Source: Roseburia sp. (lineage in GTDB: Bacteria > Bacillota > Clostridia > Lachnospirales > Lachnospiraceae). From it: 64,000 nucleotides of DNA. The stretch lies in contig JAGBEG010000017.1 in the NCBI GenBank assembly GCA_017937095.1, forward strand, positions 1 to 64,000. The letters are read 5' to 3'. Positions 8,989-16,619 of the stretch are shown piece by piece. Every line of letters begins with the position of its first letter. Position 1 is the first letter of the stretch. A program made the position numbers and the translations under genes. The notes below the pieces were generated by a model, which did no database searches, was not told the origin of the DNA, and worked only from the letters and a program-made list of their open reading frames with translations.

Positions 8989-9912
8989 ATGAGCAAAACA
9001 ACGAAGAAAACAAAAACCAAAATGTCGGCGATGGCAAAGAAGGAAGAGAGATGGGCATGGCTCTTTATTGCAGCGCCGTTTGTGGGATTTTTACTCTTTA
9101 TGGCATATCCGATTTGCTTTGCAGTGTTTGCGAGCATGAGCAAATGGACAGGAATCAATTCCCTGATTGGGAATTTCTGCGGCTTAGACAATTACATTGC
9201 GCTCTTTCAGGATGAAAAGTTCTGGAAGTCGCTTATGACAACGATTATATATCTGATCGGTATTCCGATCGGAATGATTTTAGGACTGCTTCTTGCGATG
9301 GGAATGAACCGTAAGATTCCGGGCGTGCGTGTTTTGCGTACCATGTACTATGTGCCGGTAGTATCTTCTCTGGTCGCGATCTCCATTCTCTGGGCATGGG
9401 TCTACAACTATGATTACGGTCTGTTCAATTCCATCATCAAGGCATTGACGGGAATGCACGGACCGAACTGGCTGGGAGATACGTTCTGGGTAAAGGTGGC
9501 GATGATCATCTTTATGACATGGAAGGGACTGGGTACTTCGATCATCCTGTATCTGGCGGGCTTGCAGAACATACCGAGAAACTATTACGAGGCGGCGCTG
9601 ATGGACGGTGCGAACGGCTGGCAGAAGTTTAAGAATATCACGCTTCCGTTAGTATCTCCGGTTACCTTCTATATTCTGATTACCAGCTTAATCGGCGGTT
9701 TCCAGGTGTTCGTAGAGGTATCGGTCATGGTGTCGAACGGCGGTACGGATTACAGCGCGGCTACGGTGGTTTACTATCTGTATGATAAGGCGTTCTCCAA
9801 CGGTCAGCTCGGCTATGGATGTGCGATTGCGGTACTTCTGGCAATTATCGTATTTATCATTACGGCATTTAACTTTAAGTTCCAGGATAAATGGGTTAAG
9901 ACGATGGATTAG
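8989..9912 (+). CDS. Sugar ABC transporter permease, MalF-like
   Basis: This 307-residue integral membrane permease has about six helices, starting at roughly residue 22 (WLFIAAPFVGFLLFMAYPI). The EAA docking loop is present as YYEAALMDGANGWQKFKNITLPL. A lysine-rich cytoplasmic N-terminus precedes the first helix. It pairs with the MalG-like product of the next gene, 11 bp downstream, to form the membrane channel of the arabino-oligosaccharide importer. The ribosome binding site is weak, and an in-frame ATG ten codons later is a possible alternative start. Confidence 0.92.
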   Translation: MSKTTKKTKTKMSAMAKKEERWAWLFIAAPFVGFLLFMAYPICFAVFASMSKWTGINSLIGNFCGLDNYIALFQDEKFWKSLMTTIIYLIGIPIGMILGLLLAMGMNRKIPGVRVLRTMYYVPVVSSLVAISILWAWVYNYDYGLFNSIIKALTGMHGPNWLGDTFWVKVAMIIFMTWKGLGTSIILYLAGLQNIPRNYYEAALMDGANGWQKFKNITLPLVSPVTFYILITSLIGGFQVFVEVSVMVSNGGTDYSAATVVYYLYDKAFSNGQLGYGCAIAVLLAIIVFIITAFNFKFQDKWVKTMD

Positions 9913-9923
9913 GAGGCAGTGGG

Positions 9924-10793
9924 ATGAGCAAAGAAAAAGATTATGCAAGCTCCGCGCTTGTGACCAAAAAAGAAAAAGTCATCAACGTCATTGTCTTTAT
10001 AGCGCTTTGTCTTGGTGCAGTCGTCATGGTGTTCCCGCTGATCTATATGGTGGCGACCTCCTTTATGACGAAGAATCAGATTCTCTCCGGTACATTAACG
10101 CTGTTCCCGGACCCGATTCTGATTGGAAAATATTCCGAAGTGTTGCAGAAGGGTGAGTTCATAAGAGGTATCATAAACTCCTTAAAGGTAGCGATCCCGC
10201 TGCTGATCATCGGCGGCTTTACCTCCGCGCTTGCAGCATTCGGATTTGCGAAGATGCAGTTTCGCGGCAAAGGGATTCTGTTCCTTGCCCTGCTTGCGAC
10301 GATCATGATTCCGTTCGCGGTCGTTATGATTCCGCAGTATGTTATGTTTACAAAGCTTGGCTGGACCAACTCCCTGCTCCCGCTGATTATTCCGGGATGC
10401 TTCGGAAACGTGAGCATGATTTTCTTCCTGAGACAGAATCTGCTGGGTATACCGGATGAGCTGATGGAAGCGGCGAAACTGGATGGCTGCAGCTACTTCG
10501 GAACATTTGTAAAGATTTTCTTCCCGCTGATGAAGGGCGCGTTCGGGACACAGCTTATGCTGTGGTTCATGGGAATCTGGAATGATTACCTTGCGCCGAC
10601 GATCTTCCTGCGCAGTGAGAAGAACTGGACGCTGCAGGTGGTAATCCGCTCCTTTAATTCGTACTATGCGATTCAGAGCGACTACGCGCTGATTATGGCG
10701 GCGTCTGTAATTGCAATGATTCCTACGATGCTGTTGTTCTTTATCTTCCAGCGTGTTATTATTGAATCAATTGCAATCAGCGGTATTAAATAA
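9924..10793 (+). CDS. Sugar ABC transporter permease, MalG-like
   Basis: This 289-residue permease is the second subunit of the importer. The EAA loop reads LMEAAKLDGCSYFGTFVKIF and is followed by FPLMKGAFGTQ. Six hydrophobic helices can be traced and the C-terminus has the usual ISGIK ending of CUT1 permeases. AGGAGG lies eight bases before the start, and the gene follows the MalF-like gene by 11 bp. It is homologous to the truncated permease at the left edge of the window, so the locus carries two sugar importers. Confidence 0.93.
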   Translation: MSKEKDYASSALVTKKEKVINVIVFIALCLGAVVMVFPLIYMVATSFMTKNQILSGTLTLFPDPILIGKYSEVLQKGEFIRGIINSLKVAIPLLIIGGFTSALAAFGFAKMQFRGKGILFLALLATIMIPFAVVMIPQYVMFTKLGWTNSLLPLIIPGCFGNVSMIFFLRQNLLGIPDELMEAAKLDGCSYFGTFVKIFFPLMKGAFGTQLMLWFMGIWNDYLAPTIFLRSEKNWTLQVVIRSFNSYYAIQSDYALIMAASVIAMIPTMLLFFIFQRVIIESIAISGIK

Positions 10794-10797
10794 GCAG

Positions 10798-10841
10798 AAA
10801 CAGATAGGGTTGCTGTAAAGAGGTTTGCAGCAGCCCTGTTT
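10798..10841 (+). terminator. Stem-loop after permease genes, possible partial terminator
   Basis: AGGGTTGCTG (10806-10815) pairs with CAGCAGCCCT (10828-10837), followed by GTTTGT. The U tract is poor, so read-through into the YesL-like gene is expected. Confidence 0.5.
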
Positions 10842-10871
10842 GTATCAACGGAATAGAACGAAAGTGATCAG

Positions 10872-11546
10872 GTGAGTATTATGCAATTAGACAATCCGGT
10901 AATCAATTTTTTAAACAAAATGACAGATCTGATTTTGCTGAATCTGCTGTTTCTCGTGTGCTGTATTCCGGTCGTGACGATCGGACCGGCACTCACGGCA
11001 ATGTATTACGTGAATCTGCGTTCCATCCGGTACGGAGACGGCTATGTGGTGCGGACGTTCTTTCGCGCGTTCCGGGAGAGCTTTAAGCAGTCCTTTGCGG
11101 CGGGGCTGATGACGATGGCAGTCGGGATATTGTTCGGGTTTGATTTCTGGTTCTGGCAAAATGTTGATTTCGGGGCATTCTCTACGATGATGATTGTAGT
11201 CAGCGGGTGCTTTGCATTTCTGTGCTTTATCGTGGCAATCTGGCTGTTTCCGCTGATCGCAAAGACGAAGAACAGCATGAAGACGCAGTTAAAGAATGCC
11301 GCAGCGATGGCAGTCGGACATTTTTTCCCGTACACGATTGTCTGTGTTGTCATTCTCATCGGCACAGGCTATATGGCATACACGAGCCTTGCGGCGGATG
11401 TGATCCTGCTGCTGATCGGGTTTTCGCTGGTGAGCTATATTCTGTCGTTCTTTTTCTATAAGGTGTTCGCAAAGTATATGGAGGAAGAGCCGGTAGGGGA
11501 GGACGATCCGCTGTACGGCGATCCCAAGGAGGCATGGAAAGAGTAG
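10872..11546 (+). CDS. YesL-family (DUF624) membrane protein
   Basis: This 224-residue membrane protein has about five hydrophobic segments. The N-terminus (NFLNKMTDLILLNLLFLVCCIPV) followed by the TIGPALTAMYYVNLRS motif is the hallmark of DUF624/YesL. Members lie next to polysaccharide-utilisation ABC transporters, as here, but their molecular role is not established. The start may be GTG 10872 or ATG 10881; neither has a strong ribosome binding site. It lies between the importer and the GH127 gene and is probably expressed with them. Confidence 0.85.
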   Translation: MSIMQLDNPVINFLNKMTDLILLNLLFLVCCIPVVTIGPALTAMYYVNLRSIRYGDGYVVRTFFRAFRESFKQSFAAGLMTMAVGILFGFDFWFWQNVDFGAFSTMMIVVSGCFAFLCFIVAIWLFPLIAKTKNSMKTQLKNAAAMAVGHFFPYTIVCVVILIGTGYMAYTSLAADVILLLIGFSLVSYILSFFFYKVFAKYMEEEPVGEDDPLYGDPKEAWKE

Positions 11547-11622
11547 CGGAAACGACAGAAGAACTGCAGAAATGGAGCCGGACCATCAAATTGCGGCAGC
11601 GGAAAGGAATGGGCAGAGAAAA

Positions 11623-13848
11623 ATGGACATAAAAGGATTCAGTACCCCGATAAATCTGAAACACGTCAGGATAACAGACGCCTTCTGGCACAGGGAACAG
11701 GAGCTTGTGCGGACAGAGGTGATACCGTATCAGTGGGATGCGTTAAATGACAGGGTAGCGGGCGCTGCGCCAAGCTATTGTATGCACAACTTCAAGGCGG
11801 CGGGCAGACTGCTTAAGAGGAAGCATTCGGGCGGCGGCAGCTATGTAGAGCCGGAATACACCTTCCGCGGCTTTGAGGCGCTGCCGGAAGATCCTGCGCA
11901 CCCGGACGAGGATAAGTTTTACGGTTTTGTATTTCAGGATACCGATTTCTCGAAGTGGATCGAGGCGGTCGCTTATTCGCTGACGCAGCACCCAGACGAA
12001 GCGTTAGAACGCACGGCGGACGAGGCGATTGACATCGTGTGCGCGGCACAGCTTGAGAACGGTTATCTGGACACCTACTATATTATAAACGGAATGGATA
12101 AGGCGTTCACCAATTTAAGGGATCACCACGAGCTATATTGCCTCGGGCATCTGGTGGAGGGCGCGGTGGCATATTACGAGGCGACCGGAAAGGAGAAGCT
12201 GCTTCGGGCGGCATGCCGCTTCGCAGATTACGTGGCGGATTATTTCGGCGAGGAAGACGGAAAGTGTAAGGGATATCCGGGACACGAGATCGCGGAGATG
12301 GCGCTGGCGCGCCTCTACGAGGTGACGGGCGAGGAAAAATATCTGACGCTCGGCCGCTTTTTCTTACATCAGCGCGGAAGGGAGCCGTTCTATTTTGACT
12401 CGGAGGATCAGACAAGGGCGGCGTATGACGGGAAGCCGTATAAGCCGAATACCGACCCGCTGCGCTATGCCTATCATCAGGCGCATATGCCGGTAACCAT
12501 GCAGGGGGAAGCGGTCGGCCATGCGGTGCGCGCGGGCTATCTGTATTCCGGTATGGCGGATGTGGCGAGACTGACAGGGGATGAAAAGATGTATGCGGCA
12601 TGTGAGCGTCTGTGGAACAATATCGTGAGTGAGAAGCTGTATGTGACCGGAGGCATCGGCGGTACGCATATCGGCGAGTCGTTTTCCTACCCATACGATC
12701 TGCCGAATGACACGGCGTATTCGGAGACCTGCGCTGCAATCGGTCTGGCTTTTTTTGCGCGCCGGATGCTTGAGATAAAAGCTGACAGCCGCTATGCGGA
12801 CGTGATGGAGCAGGCGCTTTATAACACGGTGCTTGCGGGAATGGCGCTCGACGGAAAGAGCTTTTTCTATGTCAATCCGCTGGAGGTCGTCCCGGAGGCG
12901 TGCCATAAGGATCTGCGCCTGTCGCATGTAAAGCCGGTGCGCCAGAAATGGTTCGGCTGTGCCTGCTGTCCGCCCAATATTGCGCGGATCGTAAGCTCGC
13001 TGGCAGCCTACGCCTACACGGAGAATCAAGATACCCTGTATTTTCATCTGTACATGGGAAGCGTTGTGACAAAGAAGGTCGGGGATGCAGAGCTTACCGT
13101 GACGACAGAGACGAAGATGCCGTGGGAGGGAAGCGTTCACATAAGGCTTCAGGCGGCTGCACCCGTGCGGTGTACGCTTGCGCTCCGCATTCCGGGCTGG
13201 TGCGATAAGGAGCAGATGAAGGTGTCCGCCGGAGATATGCGTATCCGGGGAGAGGAGAGCGAAGGCGCGGCGCAAAGAAAGAAGCAGACCTCGCCGAAGC
13301 TGGTAGGATGGGAAGTAAGAGCCGGCTATCTGTACCTTGACGGAGAGTGGCAGGACGGCGACCAGATTTTCCTTGATTTTCCGATGCGGGTGCATATGCT
13401 TATGGCAAATACGAAGGTCAGAGAGGATATGGGTAAGGTGGCATTCACAAGAGGTCCTGTCACTTATTGCATGGAGGAAGCGGACAACGGAAAGAATCTT
13501 CATCTGTGCAGCGTCGATTTAGAGAAAACCGGGCAGCGGTGCGAGGGCGTATCGGTCTGCGATTATGACGGACTGGGGCATCCGATGAAGGTGCTTAAGG
13601 TGCCGGGGCTGCGGGTTGCGGATATGGGGGAGAAGCAGAATATAGATGCAAGTGAAAGGGCAAATGGAAATGTAAATGGAAGCGCAAATGCAAATGGTGA
13701 GGCAGAACGGAATACATATGTAGAAAAAGACGCGCTGTATCATGATTACGAGCCGCCCAAAAAGGAGCGCATGGAACTGACGTTTGTTCCGTATTATGCG
13801 TGGAGCAACCGCGGCGAGGGAGAAATGAGCGTGTGGGTGCGCTGCTAA
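11623..13848 (+). CDS. Beta-L-arabinofuranosidase, GH127
   Basis: The start is placed at ATG 11623, preceded by AAAGGAA and directly before the conserved IKGFSTPINLKHVRI; an in-frame ATG 17 codons earlier adds an unrelated tail. The product is 741 residues. GH127 enzymes hydrolyse beta-L-arabinofuranosides with a cysteine nucleophile held by zinc. The expected ligands are present: Glu368 and Cys370 (SETCAA) and Cys448-Cys449 (CACCPPN), an (alpha/alpha)6 barrel followed by beta-sandwiches. The protein is cytoplasmic and completes arabinoside breakdown. An odd Asn/Gly/Ala-rich low-complexity run (residues about 680-700, including NGNVNGSANANGE) interrupts the C-terminal domain. Confidence 0.93.
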   Translation: MDIKGFSTPINLKHVRITDAFWHREQELVRTEVIPYQWDALNDRVAGAAPSYCMHNFKAAGRLLKRKHSGGGSYVEPEYTFRGFEALPEDPAHPDEDKFYGFVFQDTDFSKWIEAVAYSLTQHPDEALERTADEAIDIVCAAQLENGYLDTYYIINGMDKAFTNLRDHHELYCLGHLVEGAVAYYEATGKEKLLRAACRFADYVADYFGEEDGKCKGYPGHEIAEMALARLYEVTGEEKYLTLGRFFLHQRGREPFYFDSEDQTRAAYDGKPYKPNTDPLRYAYHQAHMPVTMQGEAVGHAVRAGYLYSGMADVARLTGDEKMYAACERLWNNIVSEKLYVTGGIGGTHIGESFSYPYDLPNDTAYSETCAAIGLAFFARRMLEIKADSRYADVMEQALYNTVLAGMALDGKSFFYVNPLEVVPEACHKDLRLSHVKPVRQKWFGCACCPPNIARIVSSLAAYAYTENQDTLYFHLYMGSVVTKKVGDAELTVTTETKMPWEGSVHIRLQAAAPVRCTLALRIPGWCDKEQMKVSAGDMRIRGEESEGAAQRKKQTSPKLVGWEVRAGYLYLDGEWQDGDQIFLDFPMRVHMLMANTKVREDMGKVAFTRGPVTYCMEEADNGKNLHLCSVDLEKTGQRCEGVSVCDYDGLGHPMKVLKVPGLRVADMGEKQNIDASERANGNVNGSANANGEAERNTYVEKDALYHDYEPPKKERMELTFVPYYAWSNRGEGEMSVWVRC

Positions 13849-13853
13849 ATGAA

Positions 13854-13905
13854 AAAGGCACGCTTCCTATGGAGCAGAAGCTCTTTGGGAAGCGTGCCTT
13901 TCACT
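13854..13905 (+). terminator. Terminator after GH127 gene
   Basis: A perfect 14-bp stem (AAAGGCACGCTTCC at 13854-13867 against GGAAGCGTGCCTTT at 13888-13901) contains a smaller inner hairpin, GAGC-AGAA-GCTC. The U tract is short, but the stem is the clear end of the arabinan operon. Confidence 0.8.
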
Positions 13906-13918
13906 TCTATTGGTATTT

Positions 13919-14050
13919 CACGTTTTCACAACTTATATACCTGAATTTTATCACGTTTTCTCAATATAATCAATTAATAATAATCACGTTTTCTCGACAA
14001 AAGAGATGCGAAATAACCACGTTTTCTCAATATAATGAGTTTCTGATCAT
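13919..14050. repeat. Four-copy direct repeat with exact 33-bp period
   Basis: The core CACGTTTTCTCAATATAAT occurs at 13952 and 14018 identically. Diverged copies start at 13919 (CACGTTTTCACAACTTATAT) and 13985 (CACGTTTTCTCGACAAAA). All four starts are exactly 33 bp apart; the first 9-11 bases of each unit are conserved and the second half drifts. The array lies in the 322-bp gap between the GH127 terminator and the SDR gene, where I see no gene. It may be a set of protein-binding sites in the SDR promoter region. Confidence 0.75.
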
Positions 14051-14170
14051 TCCGCTGCTAAAGTTTACATTTGGTTTACCTTCCCGGTTTATTCTGATCC
14101 CAGGTTGAAAGAGACGGGCGGATTGCCCGCAGGAAACACATAAAGAGATCAGAATAAAGGAGAAGGAACA

Positions 14171-15184
14171 ATGGCAGAGACAATGTATTTAGTGACAGGT
14201 GCAGCAGGATTTTTAGGAGGAACGATTTGCAGGCAATTGATTGCGCGCGGCGATAAGGTAAGAGCGTTCGTGCTTCCGAACGATAAGGCGATGAAGTTTG
14301 TACCGAAGGAGGCGGAGATCGTGGAGGGAGACCTCTGCGACATGGAGTCGCTGCGCAGGTTCTTTGCCGTGCCAGAGGGAACGGAGACAATCGTACTTCA
14401 CATTGCCAGTATCGTGACGGTGAACCCGGATTACAATCAGAAGGTCATGGATGTAAATGTCGGCGGAACGAAAAATATCATCAATTTGTGCTTAGAGCAC
14501 AAAGAATGCAAAAAGCTTGTATATTGCAGCAGCACCGGAGCAATCCCGGAGCTTCCGAAGGGACAGAAAATCAAAGAGGTAGCGGAGTTTGATGAGAATC
14601 AGGTGCGCGGCTGCTACAGCCAGTCCAAGGCGCTTGCGACACAGGCGGTGCTCGATGCGGTGCATGACCGCGGACTGAATGCGTGCGTGGTTCATCCGAG
14701 CGGCATCTTAGGACCGGAGGATTTTGCGGTCGGAGAGACGACAAGCGTTGTGATCCAGATTATCAACGGAGAGATGCCGGCGGGCATTGCAGGCTCGTTT
14801 AATTTATGTGACGTCAGAGACCTTGCGCACGGCACGATTCTCGCAGCGGATAAGGGAAAGAAGGGAAGCTGTTACATCCTCGGCAACGATGAGGTTTCGT
14901 TTCAGAAGTTTGCCAAAATCCTTGCAAAGGAGAGCGGCTGTAAGCCGATCCGGTTCTTTTTGCCGACAGGCATTGCAAATGCGCTGGCAGGTCTTTTGGA
15001 GCGTCAGGCGAAGAAATCCGGCAAGCGTCCGCTGATGACGACGTTCTCCGTATATAATCTTGCCAGAAACAATGCGTTTGACAGCACCAGGGCGAGGGAG
15101 GAACTGGGCTATACGACCCGCTCCTACGAAGAGACCGTGCGGGATGAAATCAAATGGCTCAAGGCGACGAAAAAAATCGCGTAA
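14171..15184 (+). CDS. NAD-dependent epimerase/dehydratase family protein (extended SDR)
   Basis: This 337-residue soluble oxidoreductase has an N-terminal Rossmann fold. The dinucleotide motif is TGAAGFLGG (residues 9-17), the catalytic Ser/Thr lie in CSSTGA (119-124) and the YxxxK pair is Tyr149 and Lys153 (CYSQSK). It resembles dihydroflavonol-4-reductase-like extended SDRs, which act on varied aldehydes, ketones or nucleotide sugars; the substrate cannot be deduced. AAAGGAGAAGG precedes the start. It is a single gene, with the 33-bp repeat array upstream and a terminator downstream. Confidence 0.88.
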   Translation: MAETMYLVTGAAGFLGGTICRQLIARGDKVRAFVLPNDKAMKFVPKEAEIVEGDLCDMESLRRFFAVPEGTETIVLHIASIVTVNPDYNQKVMDVNVGGTKNIINLCLEHKECKKLVYCSSTGAIPELPKGQKIKEVAEFDENQVRGCYSQSKALATQAVLDAVHDRGLNACVVHPSGILGPEDFAVGETTSVVIQIINGEMPAGIAGSFNLCDVRDLAHGTILAADKGKKGSCYILGNDEVSFQKFAKILAKESGCKPIRFFLPTGIANALAGLLERQAKKSGKRPLMTTFSVYNLARNNAFDSTRAREELGYTTRSYEETVRDEIKWLKATKKIA

Positions 15185-15266
15185 AAGTGCCATACCCGGC
15201 GAAAAAAGGGGAAAAAGGCAGCTTGTTGCCGTGTGCCCGCCTGTGTTTTAAAATCTGGAAATATCG

Positions 15267-15300
15267 AAAAAAACATCCTGATCGGGGATGTTTTTTTGTT
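15267..15300 (+). terminator. Rho-independent terminator after SDR gene
   Basis: AAAAAAACATCC (15267-15278) pairs with GGATGTTTTTTT (15286-15297), a textbook hairpin ending in seven T. The remainder of the 373-bp gap up to 15557 holds the promoter at 15430-15457 and nothing else I can identify. Confidence 0.9.
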
Positions 15301-15429
15301 GAGTTTGCTCAGTTCTATTTTAGCGCGTCAGAGTGCCGCTATAAACTATTTGACACGGAGACGCACCGTGCCATCTTTTTTATGGAGAAATTTTAAGAAA
15401 AATTTTGTGACTTTTTTTGAATAGAGAAT

Positions 15430-15457
15430 TTGACTTTTGGTCATAATCTAGTATGAT
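15430..15457 (+). promoter_or_regulatory. Sigma-A promoter of the SleB-like gene
   Basis: TTGACT (15430-15435) and TATGAT (15452-15457) are 16 bp apart. An in-frame ATG at 15453 overlaps this -10 element and so cannot be the start codon of a message made from here, which supports the start at 15558. Confidence 0.65.
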
Positions 15458-15557
15458 GGAACAACGAATGCGAAAGCGTTCCTGTTCTGTAACGCGCCGT
15501 GGCAGCTATTGTCATGCGCTTTCTATAGATCGTATCATTCTTGAGGAAAGGAGCAAA

Positions 15558-16313
15558 ATGAAGAGAAAAATATTGGACGTGACAGTGCTGTGCATGTTTT
15601 GCATTTGTCTCATCGTTACGGCCAACATTGAGGAGAGGAGTGCCGGGCGTACCGGTGAAAGGCAGACCAGAACAAATGAATCTGCCATGACAGACGAAAA
15701 CGCTGCGCCTGTTGCAGGCGTGTGCCGCACTTTATCCGGTTATTCATTTACGACAGAATCAGATGAGAAAACAGGAATCTCAAAAAAACAGACAACGTTG
15801 GTAACAGCATCAGAAAATAAGGACAGCGACGAAGAGGTCGCAGGGCAAGATAGAGAGGACGAGAAAGAAGCGGAGGAGAATCCGGCAGTACTTGCGGGAC
15901 TTGCAAAGCCTGTGAATGCGGCGGAAACCATGAGCACGACGGCGGCGCAAAACCGCTGGGACATCACGCTTACGCAGGACGAGATTGATCTTCTGGCAAA
16001 AATCGTCTGGTTAGAATCACGCGGTGAGCCTGTGGAAGGACAGGAAGCCGTGGTGGAGGTCATTTTTAACCGTATGACCTCCGGCAAATTCCCGACCACC
16101 GTATATGAGGTGTTAAGTCAGGGAAACCCCGTACAGTTCTGCTCCTGGAAAAACAGGGATTACGCAGAGCCTACGGAAAAAGAGTACCAGTCCATTCAGA
16201 ATGTGCTGGATGGAAAAACAAGCATATTAAGAAATGATACACTATACTTTTCTACGGAGCCGCTCACGCCGCGCATTGACAGGCAGATCGGCGGACACAG
16301 CTTCTGCTATTAG
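15558..16313 (+). CDS. SleB-like cell wall hydrolase (Hydrolase_2)
   Basis: The start is set at ATG 15558 behind GAGGAAAGGAG. The product is 251 residues: an N-terminal signal anchor (residues 7-23), a low-complexity linker of about 110 residues rich in Glu, Asp and Thr, and a C-terminal Hydrolase_2 domain. The domain begins at DEIDLLAKIVWLESRGE, with probable catalytic Glu153, and continues through GQEAVVEVIFNRM. In spore formers this domain acts as a lytic transglycosylase on cortex peptidoglycan (SleB, CwlJ), but other members act on vegetative wall. The SleB peptidoglycan-binding repeat is absent, so a role in germination is not certain. Confidence 0.85.
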   Translation: MKRKILDVTVLCMFCICLIVTANIEERSAGRTGERQTRTNESAMTDENAAPVAGVCRTLSGYSFTTESDEKTGISKKQTTLVTASENKDSDEEVAGQDREDEKEAEENPAVLAGLAKPVNAAETMSTTAAQNRWDITLTQDEIDLLAKIVWLESRGEPVEGQEAVVEVIFNRMTSGKFPTTVYEVLSQGNPVQFCSWKNRDYAEPTEKEYQSIQNVLDGKTSILRNDTLYFSTEPLTPRIDRQIGGHSFCY

Positions 16314-16331
16314 AGGCGGTGCAGTAGGAAT

Positions 16332-16349
16332 GTGCGCCGTACGGCGCAC
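16332..16349 (+). other. Perfect GC-rich hairpin downstream of SleB-like gene
   Basis: GTGCGCC-GTAC-GGCGCAC forms a perfect 7-bp stem in the 3' untranslated region. It is followed by further purine-rich sequence with GGGA...TCCC complementarity and then the terminator. From 16440 to 16619 I see only AT-rich and purine-rich leader without a convincing element. Confidence 0.5.
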
Positions 16350-16395
16350 GGGAAAGACCAGAGCCAGAGGGAGCAATCCCGGTGGCATTAAGCGA

Positions 16396-16439
16396 AGAAA
16401 TCTCACATCACAGTAAAATGTGGTGTGGGATTTCTTTTT
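16396..16439 (+). terminator. Rho-independent terminator
   Basis: AGAAATCTCACATCACA (16396-16412) pairs with TGTGGTGTGGGATTTCT (16419-16435) through 17 base pairs, two of them GU, and ends in TTTTT. Confidence 0.9.
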
Positions 16440-16619
16440 GCTCTATAGGAAAATATCTGTTCGTCTGGTACTTGTAAGTGTGGTAATATATAAAGTGAAA
16501 ATCTGTTTCGTCCAAGCGGGCGGGTGGGGGACGGGCACGGAATATAAGGCATAGAAGAAACGGAAGAACGAGAGAGACAGAAAGAGAAGAATTTAAAATA
16601 GAGGGAGTCATAGACGGTT

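Noticed and set aside
12364-13503. 379-residue reading frame antisense to the GH127 gene
   Set aside because: Shadow frame over a well-conserved enzyme; composition not protein-like.
13919-14050. CRISPR array
   Set aside because: Period 33 bp is too short for repeat plus spacer, the conserved part is only 11-19 bp and degenerates, and no cas gene is present.
13800-14108. Small protein of about 100 residues with an ITFSQYNQ-type repeat
   Set aside because: The frame begins inside the GH127 gene and crosses a terminator; its repeats simply reflect the 33-bp DNA period, a multiple of three.
16314-16395. Cyclic di-GMP riboswitch
   Set aside because: The sequence lacks the GCACAGGGCAAACC-like core and lies after, not before, a gene.
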